Source of the DNA: Guptibacillus hwajinpoensis
Lineage (GTDB): Bacteria; Bacillota; Bacilli; Bacillales; Guptibacillaceae
Assembly (NCBI RefSeq): GCF_005144865.1
Contig: NZ_SWFM01000004.1
Location: forward strand, 124,001 to 188,000
Length of the DNA: 64,000 nucleotides
Reading direction: 5' to 3'
The notes under the pieces were generated by a model, which did no database searches, was not told where the DNA came from, and saw only the letters and a program-made list of their open reading frames with translations. Numbering within the stretch: position 1 is the stretch's first letter; each line of letters starts with the position of its first letter. The position numbers and the translations under genes were made by a program. This document shows positions 34,697 through 43,626 of this stretch, piece by piece.

Positions 34697-35725
34697 TCAC
34701 CTCAAACGAATCATTTTCTTCGTTTCATTTGATTCAAGAGCCGCTAGCACAACTTGAAGTGAATTCATTCCTTCAAGACCACTTACAGGTGACTCTTTAT
34801 CAGAAACGATACTATCTACAAAACGATCAATTACTTGTGAATTCGACTGACCACCTTCGTCATTCGATTGGATTCCACCGAGCTCATACTTCACAACCTC
34901 ACCCGTTTGATACTGAACAACTAAAGAATTCACTGGATCATCTTCTAGTCTAAGAATGGCTTTCTCGGCATAAATAATCGTCGAGTTGTCTTCTTTTGCT
35001 GTATAAGCCCAGCTTGCTGCAAGTGTGCCAATAATGCCACTTTCAGATTTCAAGATGCAAACTGCATTGTCATCCACCGTTGCAAATTCCTTTGCACTCG
35101 TTTCTACAAAAGAACCTACTTCTACGATTTCTTCACCTAGCACATAACGAATGAGGTCTGTTTTATGAACACCAAGATCTCCCATTGCTCCAATAAATGC
35201 TTTCTCTTTCTCAAAGAACCAGCTATCTTTCCCATCAACGCTCCATGCTTCAGGTCCAGGATGGCCGAAAGCCGTTCGGAAACTATACACTTTGCCTACT
35301 TCACCACTTGCTAGAATTTCTTTTGCTTTTACGTGGGAAGGAACAAAACGTTGATTATGAGCAATCATTAGTTTCTTACCGCTCTCACGGGCTGCTTCAA
35401 TCATCTGTTCTGCATCTTCTCGTGATGTTGCCATCGGCTTTTCACATAGAACATGCTTGCCCGCTTTTAGTGCAGCAATGGAAATCGGGGCGTGCAAATA
35501 GTTCGGCGTACATACGCTCACTGCATCGATTTCTTCGTTCTGAAGTAATTCTTCAACACTTTCATAAGAGACCGCACCATAAAGTGCCGCTATTTCATCA
35601 GCCCTCGTTTTAACGATGTCACAAACGGCAGCAATTTCTATTTGTTTGTTTGCTGCGTATTCAGGAAGATGGCGATGCTTTGCAATACTTCCACATCCGA
35701 TAACACCAACTTGTAGTTTTTTCAT
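34697..35725 (-). CDS. Gfo/Idh/MocA family dehydrogenase (first of pair)
   Basis: A 342-residue NAD(P)-dependent dehydrogenase with Rossmann motif GVIGCGSIAKHRH (8-20), the EKP motif in HVLCEKPMATS (about 92-102), and catalytic-domain signature GDLGVHKTDLIRYVLG with the D-x3-H arrangement. It lies between thuA-like (24-base gap) and its paralogue (4-base gap) and is clearly co-transcribed. Enzymes of this family oxidise sugars at C2 or C3 and feed ThuA-like or TIM-barrel partners in several glycoside pathways. Confidence 0.9.
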   Translation of the reverse strand: MKKLQVGVIGCGSIAKHRHLPEYAANKQIEIAAVCDIVKTRADEIAALYGAVSYESVEELLQNEEIDAVSVCTPNYLHAPISIAALKAGKHVLCEKPMATSREDAEQMIEAARESGKKLMIAHNQRFVPSHVKAKEILASGEVGKVYSFRTAFGHPGPEAWSVDGKDSWFFEKEKAFIGAMGDLGVHKTDLIRYVLGEEIVEVGSFVETSAKEFATVDDNAVCILKSESGIIGTLAASWAYTAKEDNSTIIYAEKAILRLEDDPVNSLVVQYQTGEVVKYELGGIQSNDEGGQSNSQVIDRFVDSIVSDKESPVSGLEGMNSLQVVLAALESNETKKMIRLR

Positions 35726-35749
35726 AGTTTCTCCTCCTCTATCTTTCTA

Positions 35750-36469
35750 TTATTTAGATGTAATGGTTTCGAGTGGTTTTGCATTTCCATAGACTGGTTT
35801 TGCTATCGTCGTAGGTTTTGCCCAAGCAACAGCATTCTTCATCACTCGCTGAATATCTTCATGATAATAAGTCGGGTACGTTTCGTGTCCTGGTCTGAAG
35901 TAGAACACTTTTCCTTGACCACGTTTATATGTACAGCCGCTTCTGAAAACCTCTCCACCTTCAAACCAGCTAACAAATACAAGCTCGTCCGGCGCTGGGA
36001 TATCAAAATGCTCTCCATACATTTCTTCTCTTTCAAGCTCAATTGTTTCTCCAAGCCCTTCTGCAATTGGGTGAGTCGGATCGATTACCCACATTCTTTC
36101 TTTCTCATCCGCTTCACGCCATTTGAGATCACAACCTGTTCCCATCAGTTTCTTAAAAATCTTTGAGAAATGACCAGAGTGAAGCACGATCAAGCCCATA
36201 CCATCAAGTACGCGTTGATGAACACGTTCTACTATTTCATCTGATACTTCTTCATGAGCAATGTGGCCCCACCAAAGAAGAACATCGGTACTATTCAATA
36301 CTTCTTCTGATAAACCGTGTTCAGGCTCATCAAGCGTTGCTGTTCTCACTTCGAAGTCTTCCTTCAAAAATTCAGCAATCGCTCCATGAATGCCGTTCGG
36401 ATAAACATTTCTTACTTCTTCACTTTTTTGTTCGTGTCGATTTTCATTCCATACAGTAACGTTAAGCAT
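35750..36469 (-). CDS. ThuA-domain protein
   Basis: A 239-residue protein of the ThuA family (trehalose-utilisation type, glutamine-amidotransferase-like fold). Family stretches are [13 protein letters not shown] near the N-terminus, [34 protein letters not shown] and [17 protein letters not shown] (in part). The amidotransferase nucleophile Cys is not seen. In Agrobacterium, ThuA works with the dehydrogenase ThuB on disaccharides via 3-keto forms. ATG 36469 ([10 protein letters not shown]) follows AGGAGTGG; the longer GTG reading is less likely. Confidence 0.88.
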   Translation of the reverse strand: MLNVTVWNENRHEQKSEEVRNVYPNGIHGAIAEFLKEDFEVRTATLDEPEHGLSEEVLNSTDVLLWWGHIAHEEVSDEIVERVHQRVLDGMGLIVLHSGHFSKIFKKLMGTGCDLKWREADEKERMWVIDPTHPIAEGLGETIELEREEMYGEHFDIPAPDELVFVSWFEGGEVFRSGCTYKRGQGKVFYFRPGHETYPTYYHEDIQRVMKNAVAWAKPTTIAKPVYGNAKPLETITSK

Positions 36470-36489
36470 GTGATCCACTCCTATTTTAT

Positions 36490-37317
36490 TTATTCTTTTA
36501 CTGAACCTGATGTTAAGCCTGATACAATTCTACGCTGGAAGATTAGTACCATGATGACAAGCGGAACGGTTACAACAACAGTTGCAGCTGAAATCTCGCC
36601 CCATGGAATTGTAAATTGTCCCTGAAAAAGCGCAATCCCGACTGGTACGGTTTTAAACTTATCAGCCGTGTTAATCGTAAGAGCAAAGAGGAATTCATTC
36701 CACGCCGCAATAAAGACGAGAATAGCTGTTGTGAAAATTCCTGGTACTGCAAGTGGCATAATGACTTTCCAGTACGTTTGCCATAGCGTTGCACCATCAA
36801 TTCTTGCTGCTTCTTCAAGATCAAATGGGATTTTTCTGAAGAACGTCACGAGTAACCAAATGGATAATGGAAGCGTGATCGTCGTATACGGGATAATAAG
36901 TCCCAGGTAGCTATTCGTAAGACCCAGGTTTTTAAGAAACATGTAGATTGGTGAAATCGTTGCAACCTGTGGAAACATAGATACAGATAGGACAACTCCC
37001 AGAATAATTGGTTTCCCTTTAAAATTAAGACGCGCAATCGCGTAAGCAGCGAAAGAAGCGACAAGAACGGTATAAACTGTGGTAATCGTAGCTACAACAG
37101 TACTATTCCACAGATAGCGCATGAACGGATAATCTACGAAAACGGATACATAGTTTTGTAGTGTGGGGTTCGATGTAAATGGATTAAACGCTTTGTCACC
37201 AAATAGCTCAGACAGCGGTTTAATCGAACTCGCGAGCATCCATAGAAATGGAAACATAACTAAAAAGACAAACACGACTAGAAAGACATAAAACATCGGT
37301 CCAGCTTTCTTATTCAT
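36490..37317 (-). CDS. Carbohydrate ABC transporter permease, MalG type
   Basis: Second membrane subunit of a carbohydrate importer, 275 residues with six helices. The ATPase-contact loop is [23 protein letters not shown] (in part), and the protein ends with the usual basic [15 protein letters not shown]. It follows the MalF-type permease by 39 bases and precedes thuA-like by 20. The operon has no ATPase gene, so a shared ATPase such as MsmX is likely to energise it, as in other Bacillaceae. Confidence 0.93.
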   Translation of the reverse strand: MNKKAGPMFYVFLVVFVFLVMFPFLWMLASSIKPLSELFGDKAFNPFTSNPTLQNYVSVFVDYPFMRYLWNSTVVATITTVYTVLVASFAAYAIARLNFKGKPIILGVVLSVSMFPQVATISPIYMFLKNLGLTNSYLGLIIPYTTITLPLSIWLLVTFFRKIPFDLEEAARIDGATLWQTYWKVIMPLAVPGIFTTAILVFIAAWNEFLFALTINTADKFKTVPVGIALFQGQFTIPWGEISAATVVVTVPLVIMVLIFQRRIVSGLTSGSVKE

Positions 37318-37356
37318 CTGGCTGACCCTCCTTCTTCATCATAAAATACATTCTCA

Positions 37357-38700
37357 TTATTTTCCAGAACCATCTTTGATTAATTCAGATCCAAGAAGTT
37401 TAATAAAAATTCCTGAAATGATGGCCACACAGATAAAGACCACAACTGAAATAGCTGATCCCTCTCCAAAGTTCGTTTGCTTGAACATGAGTGTATAAGC
37501 GAGCATTGATATTGTTTCAGTTGAGTTTGCTGGACCCCCACCAGTTAATACGTAAACTAAGTCAAACACACGAAACGCATCAAGCGTACGGAATAGTAGT
37601 GCTACAAGAAGGCTTGATTTAAGTAGTGGTACCGTGATTGTAACAAACTGCTTCCATTTATTCGCTCCGTCAATTGATGCTGCTTCATAAAGGGAAGACG
37701 GTATTGTTTGTAAACCTGCGAGAAGAAGTAAGGCCATATATGGCGTTGTTTTCCACACATCAGCAAAAATAACAGAGAACATCGCACCAGTATCTGTCGT
37801 CAGAAGCATCGCCATTCTATCAATAAGTCCAAAATCTTCGAATAGCTTTGCAACAATTCCGTTTTGACCATCATATAGAAACTTCCACATAAGTGCAGCA
37901 ACCGCAGTTGGGATAGCCCAAGGAATAAGAATACTTGCTCGAATTAATCCTCTTCCAAGGAAAGCTTTGTTAATAAGTAGTGCAATAGCAAGCCCAAGAA
38001 TAAGCTCAGCTAACACTGAGATAAATGTAAAGACACTTGTGTTCCAGAGTGACCTCCACATCCTTTGATCAGTTAAATTCTCTTTATAGTGATCGAGTCC
38101 AATAAAGTTAGGCTCTACAACAATTTCAGTAAGTGCAGATGATAATCCAACGATTTTATCGCCTTGCTCCAAATCGCCATTCTCATTTATCGTTTTTAAA
38201 TCATCATTTATTTCTTTAACGGAAGTAGTAAAATCTTCTGCAACGCTTTCGTCGATTTCAATATACTTCATGTCAGAAGGTATATTCTCAAAGTTATCTA
38301 ATTTCTCATTAATTGTATCGTAGTTCTCTTGTGCCTCAGGCTTTTCCTGAATACCTGCGTCAAGATTTTCAAGCGTCGATTTAATCGCTGTTAATTCTTC
38401 ACTTGAATTTCCTTTATTAATTTCAGAGTCAATGGCTCCGACTAGAAAAGGGAAGTTCTGTAAATAACGATCTAAATCGATTTGGTAATCTAGATGAACT
38501 TCTGATTTAGTCGGCTCATTGAGCTGAAGATCAAAAAGACTGAAGTAAAAAGATTGAATGACTGGCCAGATCGAAATCGCTAGAATTAGAATAAGTGCTG
38601 GGGCAACAAGTAAATAACCTACAACCGCATCATTCTTCTTCTTTTTCCTTGGCTGTTTGTCAACTTTGATAGGCTCATTCGGATCGATTTCTGTTTGCAT
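37357..38700 (-). CDS. Carbohydrate ABC transporter permease, MalF type, with large insert
   Basis: First membrane subunit of the importer, 447 residues, well above the usual 290-310. Helix 1 (about 26-52) is followed by SFYFSLFDL, and the normal sequence resumes at NFIGLDHYKENL (about 198). The roughly 135 residues between (62-196) are polar, acidic and helix-forming, rich in Glu, Asp, Asn and Leu, and would face outside, as the P2 loop of enteric MalF does. The EAA loop EAASIDGANKWKQF is normal. A basic cytosolic N-terminus (KQPRKKKKN) sets topology. The insert may help dock the binding protein. Confidence 0.9.
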   Translation of the reverse strand: MQTEIDPNEPIKVDKQPRKKKKNDAVVGYLLVAPALILILAISIWPVIQSFYFSLFDLQLNEPTKSEVHLDYQIDLDRYLQNFPFLVGAIDSEINKGNSSEELTAIKSTLENLDAGIQEKPEAQENYDTINEKLDNFENIPSDMKYIEIDESVAEDFTTSVKEINDDLKTINENGDLEQGDKIVGLSSALTEIVVEPNFIGLDHYKENLTDQRMWRSLWNTSVFTFISVLAELILGLAIALLINKAFLGRGLIRASILIPWAIPTAVAALMWKFLYDGQNGIVAKLFEDFGLIDRMAMLLTTDTGAMFSVIFADVWKTTPYMALLLLAGLQTIPSSLYEAASIDGANKWKQFVTITVPLLKSSLLVALLFRTLDAFRVFDLVYVLTGGGPANSTETISMLAYTLMFKQTNFGEGSAISVVVFICVAIISGIFIKLLGSELIKDGSGK

Positions 38701-38762
38701 ACCACCGCTCCTCTCTTAGGAAAGACATTAGCCTTCGATTCGAAGGCTAATGTATATCACAT

Positions 38763-40079
38763 TTACTTTTCTAATTTCTCATTCATTTCTTTCTCCATTG
38801 CAGCAGCAGCTTCTTCAGGACTTTCTTCTCCTGCGATCGCTTTTGATACATGGATTTGAATGATTTCAGAGATTTCAGGATAGTTCGGTGCTACAGGGCG
38901 AGAAACAGCTGCTTCAAGAGCAGTTTGGAATCCTTCTTCGCCAAAGAATGGATTTGCTTCGATGATTTCTTCATCTTCGAATAGAGCTGGAAGTGTAGGA
39001 GCGTGTGAACCTACAATCGCATCAATCTTCTGTCCTTCTTCACCAGTCATGAACTTCAATAATTCCCACGCTTCTTGAGGATGCTCAGAGAAATTGTTGA
39101 TCGCTGACATCCAGCCACCTAGAGCTGCAGCAGAACCTGCGTCACCTTCAGGAAGAGGCGCTACTTCTACATTCCCAACAATCTTAGATTGCTCTTCATC
39201 ATTAGCAAGTGCGTACTGGTAAGGCCAGTTACGGATAAAAGGAGATTGACCTTCGATAAATGCAGTGTGAGATTCTACTTCAGTGAATGTGTTAATGTTC
39301 CCTGGAACAAAATCAGAATTTGCAATCTCAACCATTTTTGAAAGTCCTTTAATCGCTTCAGGGCTATTAATAACTACTTCGCCATTCTCATCGATGAACG
39401 CTCCACCATAAGAAGCTACAAATTCAACAGCGTTTGTTACAAGACCTTCATATTGCTTCGCTTGCATTAGGTAACCAAACTTCGTACCATCTTGACCTTT
39501 TAGTTCAGAAGCTTGAGTCATAAGCTCATCCCACGTTTTTGGAGCTTCAGAAACCATATCTGAACGATAGAAAAGCATACCTGCATCAATAAACTTTGGC
39601 ATAGCCCACTGCTTACCATTAAATGTTGCTGCAGAAACTGGACCCTGGTTATAATCGTCCATGTTAATGCCATCTTTCTGGATGAAGCGATCTAGAGGTA
39701 ATACATAACCTGCTTGCGCGAATTCAGCTGGCCAGATTACATCGATATCAAACACATCAATCTCTGATGATTCTGCGTTCAGCATCGTTACATATGCATC
39801 ATGTTGTGCACCAGTATCTGTTGGCATTTCACGGAATTCTACATCGATATTAGGATTCTGTTTCTCAAATTCTTCAACCATCGCATCTGTTGCTCCAGTT
39901 GCATCTTTACCACGTGCATAAACGATTTTGACCTTTTCGCCATCTCCAGAGCTTGCGTTTTCGTCCCCAGAATTAGTGCCGCTGTTTGAAGATGAATTGT
40001 TTGAAGAGCTACATGCAGATAGAACAAGAATTAGAGCCAATACGATAAAAAGTAGCTTACTATTCTTCATAATGCGCAT
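38763..40079 (-). CDS. Extracellular sugar-binding lipoprotein
   Basis: A 438-residue family-1 solute-binding lipoprotein. The signal peptide ends in the lipobox LVLSAC, followed by a Ser/Asn/Gly-rich tether. The binding domain opens VKIVYARGKDATGATDAMVEEFEKQNP, with IDVFDIDVIWPAEFAQAGYVLPLD and SPFIRNWPYQYAL typical of maltose/trehalose-type binders (in part). First structural gene of the operon; a LacI-type site (40106-40119) lies just upstream. The ATG at 40079 follows AAGGGGG; an in-frame ATG three codons on is possible. Confidence 0.92.
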   Translation of the reverse strand: MRIMKNSKLLFIVLALILVLSACSSSNNSSSNSGTNSGDENASSGDGEKVKIVYARGKDATGATDAMVEEFEKQNPNIDVEFREMPTDTGAQHDAYVTMLNAESSEIDVFDIDVIWPAEFAQAGYVLPLDRFIQKDGINMDDYNQGPVSAATFNGKQWAMPKFIDAGMLFYRSDMVSEAPKTWDELMTQASELKGQDGTKFGYLMQAKQYEGLVTNAVEFVASYGGAFIDENGEVVINSPEAIKGLSKMVEIANSDFVPGNINTFTEVESHTAFIEGQSPFIRNWPYQYALANDEEQSKIVGNVEVAPLPEGDAGSAAALGGWMSAINNFSEHPQEAWELLKFMTGEEGQKIDAIVGSHAPTLPALFEDEEIIEANPFFGEEGFQTALEAAVSRPVAPNYPEISEIIQIHVSKAIAGEESPEEAAAAMEKEMNEKLEK

Positions 40080-40105
40080 AATGCTAAATCCCCCTTAAAT
40101 TTGGT

Positions 40106-40119
40106 TGAAATCGATTACA
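40106..40119 (-). promoter_or_regulatory. LacI-type operator before the sugar-binding protein gene
   Basis: TGAAATCGATTACA, identical to half of the palindrome before the regulator gene (41193-41206). It has the central CG and TG...CA ends of LacI-family sites. It lies 27 bases upstream of the binding-protein start codon, where a bound repressor would block transcription. Confidence 0.75.
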
Positions 40120-40148
40120 ATAAAAAGATAACGCTTTCAATAGTGTTA

Positions 40149-41138
40149 TTATGTTGAATCACGAATAACTAATGATAGTGGCAGTTCAATAACAGATTGA
40201 CTCATTCGTTCACGTATACCGTTCAAGCATTCAATAAAAACGGTCATCGCTCGTGCACCAATTTCGTCTCCTGGTTGATAGATGGTTGTCAGTTCTGGTT
40301 CTATTAAACTCGCGATCGGTTGATCATCAAACCCGAGAATAGCTATATCTCCTGGTACATGAAGACCACGTCTTCCCGCTTCCTTCACCATTACTGATGC
40401 GACCTCGTCGCCTCCAGTAAAAATAGCAGTAGGTCGATCGGAAAGCTGAAGGATCTGCTGAAATACTCGTTTCCCATCTTCCATCGTGTATGTATCACGG
40501 AAGATCCATTCTGATTTCATTTCAATTCCCGCTTCTTCTATCGCTTTAAAAAATCCACGGCGTCTGTCAATAGATAATCCACTCGTAGAGCCCATACAGT
40601 ATGCAATTTTCGTATGGCCTTTCTCAATCAAATGTCGAGTGCCTAAATAGCTACCCTGTACCTGGTCCAGACGAACCATCGGAACCGTCGCATCGTGATG
40701 GTATTCATTGCACAAGATAATTGGTCCATATGCTGTGTAAGGCTGAATTAGTTCCCACTCATTTTCAATCGATGTAAAAATAACACCATCAACCTGCTTC
40801 GTTTGCAGCAAGTTAAGAAAGTCAATTTCCTTCTTTTTACTCGATTTAGTCTGACAGATAATCAACTGAAACCCATTTGCTTCGGCTACTCTCTCAATTC
40901 CATCTAGTATTAAAGTGAAAAATGGATTAGTCAATCTTGGAATTAAGACAGCTACTAAATTCGTTTTACGATTACGTAAATTTCTAGCAGATGTGTTGGG
41001 AAAATACCCAAGCTCTTTCATCGCATCATGCACTAACTTGCGCTTGTCTTCAGATACGTGTGGATAATTATTTATGACGCGCGAAACAGTGGCACTTGAT
41101 AAACCTGTGTACTTTGCGACATCAGCAATTGTAGCCAT
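40149..41138 (-). CDS. LacI-family transcriptional regulator of the sugar cluster
   Basis: A 329-residue LacI-family repressor. The N-terminal helix-turn-helix and hinge are textbook (TIADVAKYTGLSSATVSRVI, then NTSARNLRNRKTNLVAVLIP), followed by a periplasmic-binding-type sensor domain (IFTGGDEVASVMV, AILGFDDQPIASLIEPELTTI in part). Its own upstream region has two abutting copies of its presumed 14-bp site, and the downstream operon has one, so it should repress both until a sugar inducer binds. A 69-base gap separates it from the binding-protein gene. Confidence 0.93.
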   Translation of the reverse strand: MATIADVAKYTGLSSATVSRVINNYPHVSEDKRKLVHDAMKELGYFPNTSARNLRNRKTNLVAVLIPRLTNPFFTLILDGIERVAEANGFQLIICQTKSSKKKEIDFLNLLQTKQVDGVIFTSIENEWELIQPYTAYGPIILCNEYHHDATVPMVRLDQVQGSYLGTRHLIEKGHTKIAYCMGSTSGLSIDRRRGFFKAIEEAGIEMKSEWIFRDTYTMEDGKRVFQQILQLSDRPTAIFTGGDEVASVMVKEAGRRGLHVPGDIAILGFDDQPIASLIEPELTTIYQPGDEIGARAMTVFIECLNGIRERMSQSVIELPLSLVIRDST

Positions 41139-41178
41139 GTTACATCCTCCCCCGAAAGTTCAAAAGACCTCCCCTCTT

Positions 41179-41206
41179 TGTAATCGATTTCATGAAATCG
41201 ATTACA
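41179..41206 (-). promoter_or_regulatory. Double LacI-type operator (28-bp perfect palindrome)
   Basis: Two abutting 14-mers, TGTAATCGATTTCA (41179-41192) and its exact reverse complement TGAAATCGATTACA (41193-41206), form a perfect 28-bp palindrome 40 bases upstream of the regulator start codon. The second 14-mer recurs at 40106-40119. Confidence 0.78.
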
Positions 41207-41264
41207 TTTATCTTATATCATGTTCACAGAATGTTCAACATCATTATTAGAATCTTTTCACACT

Positions 41265-42017
41265 TTATTTCTGAAGCTGAATCTTTCTTAAATACTGGTA
41301 GCTTTGGGTAACACTCTCGATTGGATCATAATCACAATGATCCTGCTCAACGACCCACCATTTAACGCCACTGCTTTTTCCTTGCTCAAGAACTTCTTCA
41401 ATTGGAATGTTTCCTGTTCCAAGAATAACTGTTTCTTCCCTCTCATCATCGGAGCGATCTTTCAAATGAACAATTGGCGTTCTTCCAGAAAATCTCTGCA
41501 ACCACTCAACTGGATCATGGCCAACCATATTAAGCCAATAAATATCAAACTCAGCTTGAATTGAATGATCAGCTTCAAGAATGGTATACAATTCGCTTCC
41601 TTCTAGATTTCGGCCTAGTTCAAAATCATGATGGTGATAGCAAAGCTCGATGTTTTGCTCAGCACAAACCGCAGCGGCTTTTTTCATTACATTTGCCACT
41701 TTTTTGAAATCTTCAACTGTTCTTCTTTCAGGTGGTAACCATGGACAAACGATACGAGAATTACCAAGCGCTACTTGTTCTTTAATTACTTCCTCAAGTT
41801 CGTTTTCAATCCGCTCAATTGGAATATGATGCCCAATAACGGCTAAACCAAGTTCATCCAATTTCTCCTTCACTTCTGCCGGCTCATGATTGTACAATCC
41901 TGCTAGCTCTACCCCTTCATAACCAATGCCCGCTGCTTGCTCTAACGTAGCAAAGAAATCTTTCTCACATTCATTTCTCAATGTGTACAACTGTAAACCA
42001 ACACCAATTTCATTCAT
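41265..42017 (-). CDS. Sugar phosphate isomerase/epimerase-like TIM-barrel protein (second)
   Basis: A 250-residue barrel of the AP-endonuclease-2/xylose-isomerase-like family. It begins IGVGLQLYTLRNECEKDF, and possible metal ligands are E in GYEGVELAGLYN, H-H in LCYHHHDFELG, D in AEFDIYWLNMVGHDP, H in IVHLKDRS and E in WWVVEQDHCD. Members include inosose-type and keto-sugar isomerases. It is transcribed apart from the main operon, upstream of the LacI gene, with its own palindrome at 42072. It probably serves the same pathway. Confidence 0.85.
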   Translation of the reverse strand: MNEIGVGLQLYTLRNECEKDFFATLEQAAGIGYEGVELAGLYNHEPAEVKEKLDELGLAVIGHHIPIERIENELEEVIKEQVALGNSRIVCPWLPPERRTVEDFKKVANVMKKAAAVCAEQNIELCYHHHDFELGRNLEGSELYTILEADHSIQAEFDIYWLNMVGHDPVEWLQRFSGRTPIVHLKDRSDDEREETVILGTGNIPIEEVLEQGKSSGVKWWVVEQDHCDYDPIESVTQSYQYLRKIQLQK

Positions 42018-42071
42018 TAGTCTCTCTCCTTTTTTTCAGTAACAATGAGGTTAGGAAATACTTATCGTTGC

Positions 42072-42092
42072 GAAGGTAAAAGCGTTACCTTC
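42072..42092 (-). promoter_or_regulatory. Putative operator before the TIM-barrel gene
   Basis: GAAGGTAA (42072-42079) and TTACCTTC (42085-42092) are perfect inverted arms around AAGCG, 55 bases upstream of the start codon at 42017. No U-run follows, so an operator is likelier than a terminator. It differs from the site before the regulator gene. Confidence 0.45.
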
Positions 42093-42143
42093 TCCCAAAT
42101 GTTTCGATAAAACGACTTGAAAACCTTTTTTATCACAAAAAAA

Positions 42144-43031
42144 TTAGCTTTCAATGTTGCTATTCACAATATCCTTTCGAATCTGCTCACCAATGAGCTT
42201 TAAAGAAGCACTCGATCCATATGTTCCATGACTCAAACCGTTGCCATCGCGTTTGCTACCGAGACCAATAAACTGTTCGGATGGTTTGAAGTGCAGACCT
42301 AGTAATGGAATTTTGTTAGTAGAGTAATAACCAACCTGATAAGCTGCATCTGGAAAATCACGAGGAAATTTCACGTCTCCAAGATACGTTTCATTCTGTG
42401 AGTGCACGATTCTTTCACAATGTTCTTTTCCTAGCACTATGATTAGTGAAGGCTTTAAAAAAGCTAAAAGATCGACTAATGAATTACTTACAAAGTCTGA
42501 GTTAAGCAGTTCTTCTTTTAACTTTATTCGTCCCATCTGCTTACGAGTTGGAATCGGAAATAAATCCATATGGATAACTGGCGTGTATTCATTGGAATTG
42601 TAAAAGGATCCTCCCATTCCATTAATAAACGCTTCGAGTTTACCGCCACCTTCTCTTCCGAACCAACTTCTATACGCAGTGTTCCTAGCGAAATAGGTAC
42701 GATAGTAGTCAATTGTTTTCTCTAGCTGTTGATCATCCTCTTTATATTCCTCGAGGCTTACATGAGGTTCCCTAATAAAAAATCTGGCTTTTGCGACCGC
42801 TAATAACTCGTTATCTTGATTTAAAAACTCTTTAGAAGAAGGATTTGTTCCAACCGTTACGATATTCCCCGGTACATTTTCACCACGCCAAAGTACAGGT
42901 GTAGCTCTTTCAATTAATTCATCAGAAATCGTACATTTACTGCATTCTTGTTGATAATCGATAGCTCGTTTAAGTAGGTATTTTGCCATTTTCATTTGGG
43001 ATGGGGACAAGTTAGAAGAAGGTTGACTCAT
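42144..43031 (-). CDS. Uracil-DNA-glycosylase-superfamily-like protein (tentative)
   Basis: A 295-residue protein I only partly recognise. NIVTVGTNPSSKEFL (about 56-70) resembles the GxNP motif of the uracil-DNA glycosylase fold, PSLIIVLGKEHCERI matches a later core strand and helix, and GLHFKPSEQF may stand for the HPSP-type motif, though it is altered. A four-Cys Fe-S set is not seen; only QECSKC near the N-terminus. No membrane segment. ATG 43031 follows TGGAG at 8 bases. It could equally be a distant relative with another role. Monocistronic. Confidence 0.5.
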   Translation of the reverse strand: MSQPSSNLSPSQMKMAKYLLKRAIDYQQECSKCTISDELIERATPVLWRGENVPGNIVTVGTNPSSKEFLNQDNELLAVAKARFFIREPHVSLEEYKEDDQQLEKTIDYYRTYFARNTAYRSWFGREGGGKLEAFINGMGGSFYNSNEYTPVIHMDLFPIPTRKQMGRIKLKEELLNSDFVSNSLVDLLAFLKPSLIIVLGKEHCERIVHSQNETYLGDVKFPRDFPDAAYQVGYYSTNKIPLLGLHFKPSEQFIGLGSKRDGNGLSHGTYGSSASLKLIGEQIRKDIVNSNIES

Positions 43032-43131
43032 TTCATTCACTCCAATATGTAATAACTAATGTCTTCTCACTTCTTACCCTCTTTCCATAGAATCATTACC
43101 ATCGACTATGCATGTACGAATTAACGCAAAA

Positions 43132-43179
43132 AAACCTTCTCTAGTTGTAATGTGCGTACCATTACTTTCGAGAAGGTTT
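43132..43179 (-). terminator. Terminator of yutM
   Basis: Outer stem AAACCTTCTC/GAGAAGGTTT with an inner GTAATG/CATTAC pair, then TTTTTTT on the minus strand, 19 bases past the yutM stop. Confidence 0.88.
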
Positions 43180-43197
43180 CAATCATTCAAAGCGTAT

Positions 43198-43554
43198 TTA
43201 ACAATTCTCCGGCGTACCAGCATTCGTAGCTGTCTTAAACGAAGAACCACAGCCGCATGATGCGATTGCATTCGGATTGTCGATGGTGAATCCGCCGCCC
43301 ATCATGTTTTGTTTATAATCAATATTCACACCGTTCAACACTGGTGCACTCTCTTTATCCATAATAATTGTAACGCCGTGCTGAGCATCAAGTGCTTCAT
43401 CGTCGTCATTCATTTCTGTGTCAAAGCCCATGCCATAGCTTAAGCCAGTACAGCCGCCACCCTTAACACCTACACGAAGATAAAGGCTATCGCCTTCTTC
43501 TTGCTTCATCATTTCTTTTACCTGTGCTGCTGCAGCTTCAGATAAATGGATCAT
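43198..43554 (-). CDS. yutM: YutM, A-type iron-sulfur carrier (HesB/IscA/ErpA)
   Basis: A 118-residue Fe-S cluster carrier that delivers clusters to target enzymes. The three conserved cysteines are C35 (GGGCTGLSYG), C100 and C102 (SCGCGSSF). ATG 43554 follows GGAGGG. It is near yutI (NfuA-like) and lipA, a client with two Fe4S4 clusters, so a local supply link is plausible. Length matches B. subtilis YutM. A short C-terminal tail past CGCG is slightly longer than in most homologues. Confidence 0.94.
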   Translation of the reverse strand: MIHLSEAAAAQVKEMMKQEEGDSLYLRVGVKGGGCTGLSYGMGFDTEMNDDDEALDAQHGVTIIMDKESAPVLNGVNIDYKQNMMGGGFTIDNPNAIASCGCGSSFKTATNAGTPENC

Positions 43555-43626
43555 ATAAATCCCTCCAATCACCGTATTGCTACTATTAGTATACCGCGCC
43601 TTGCATTTGAGCTCAACAGATGCACC

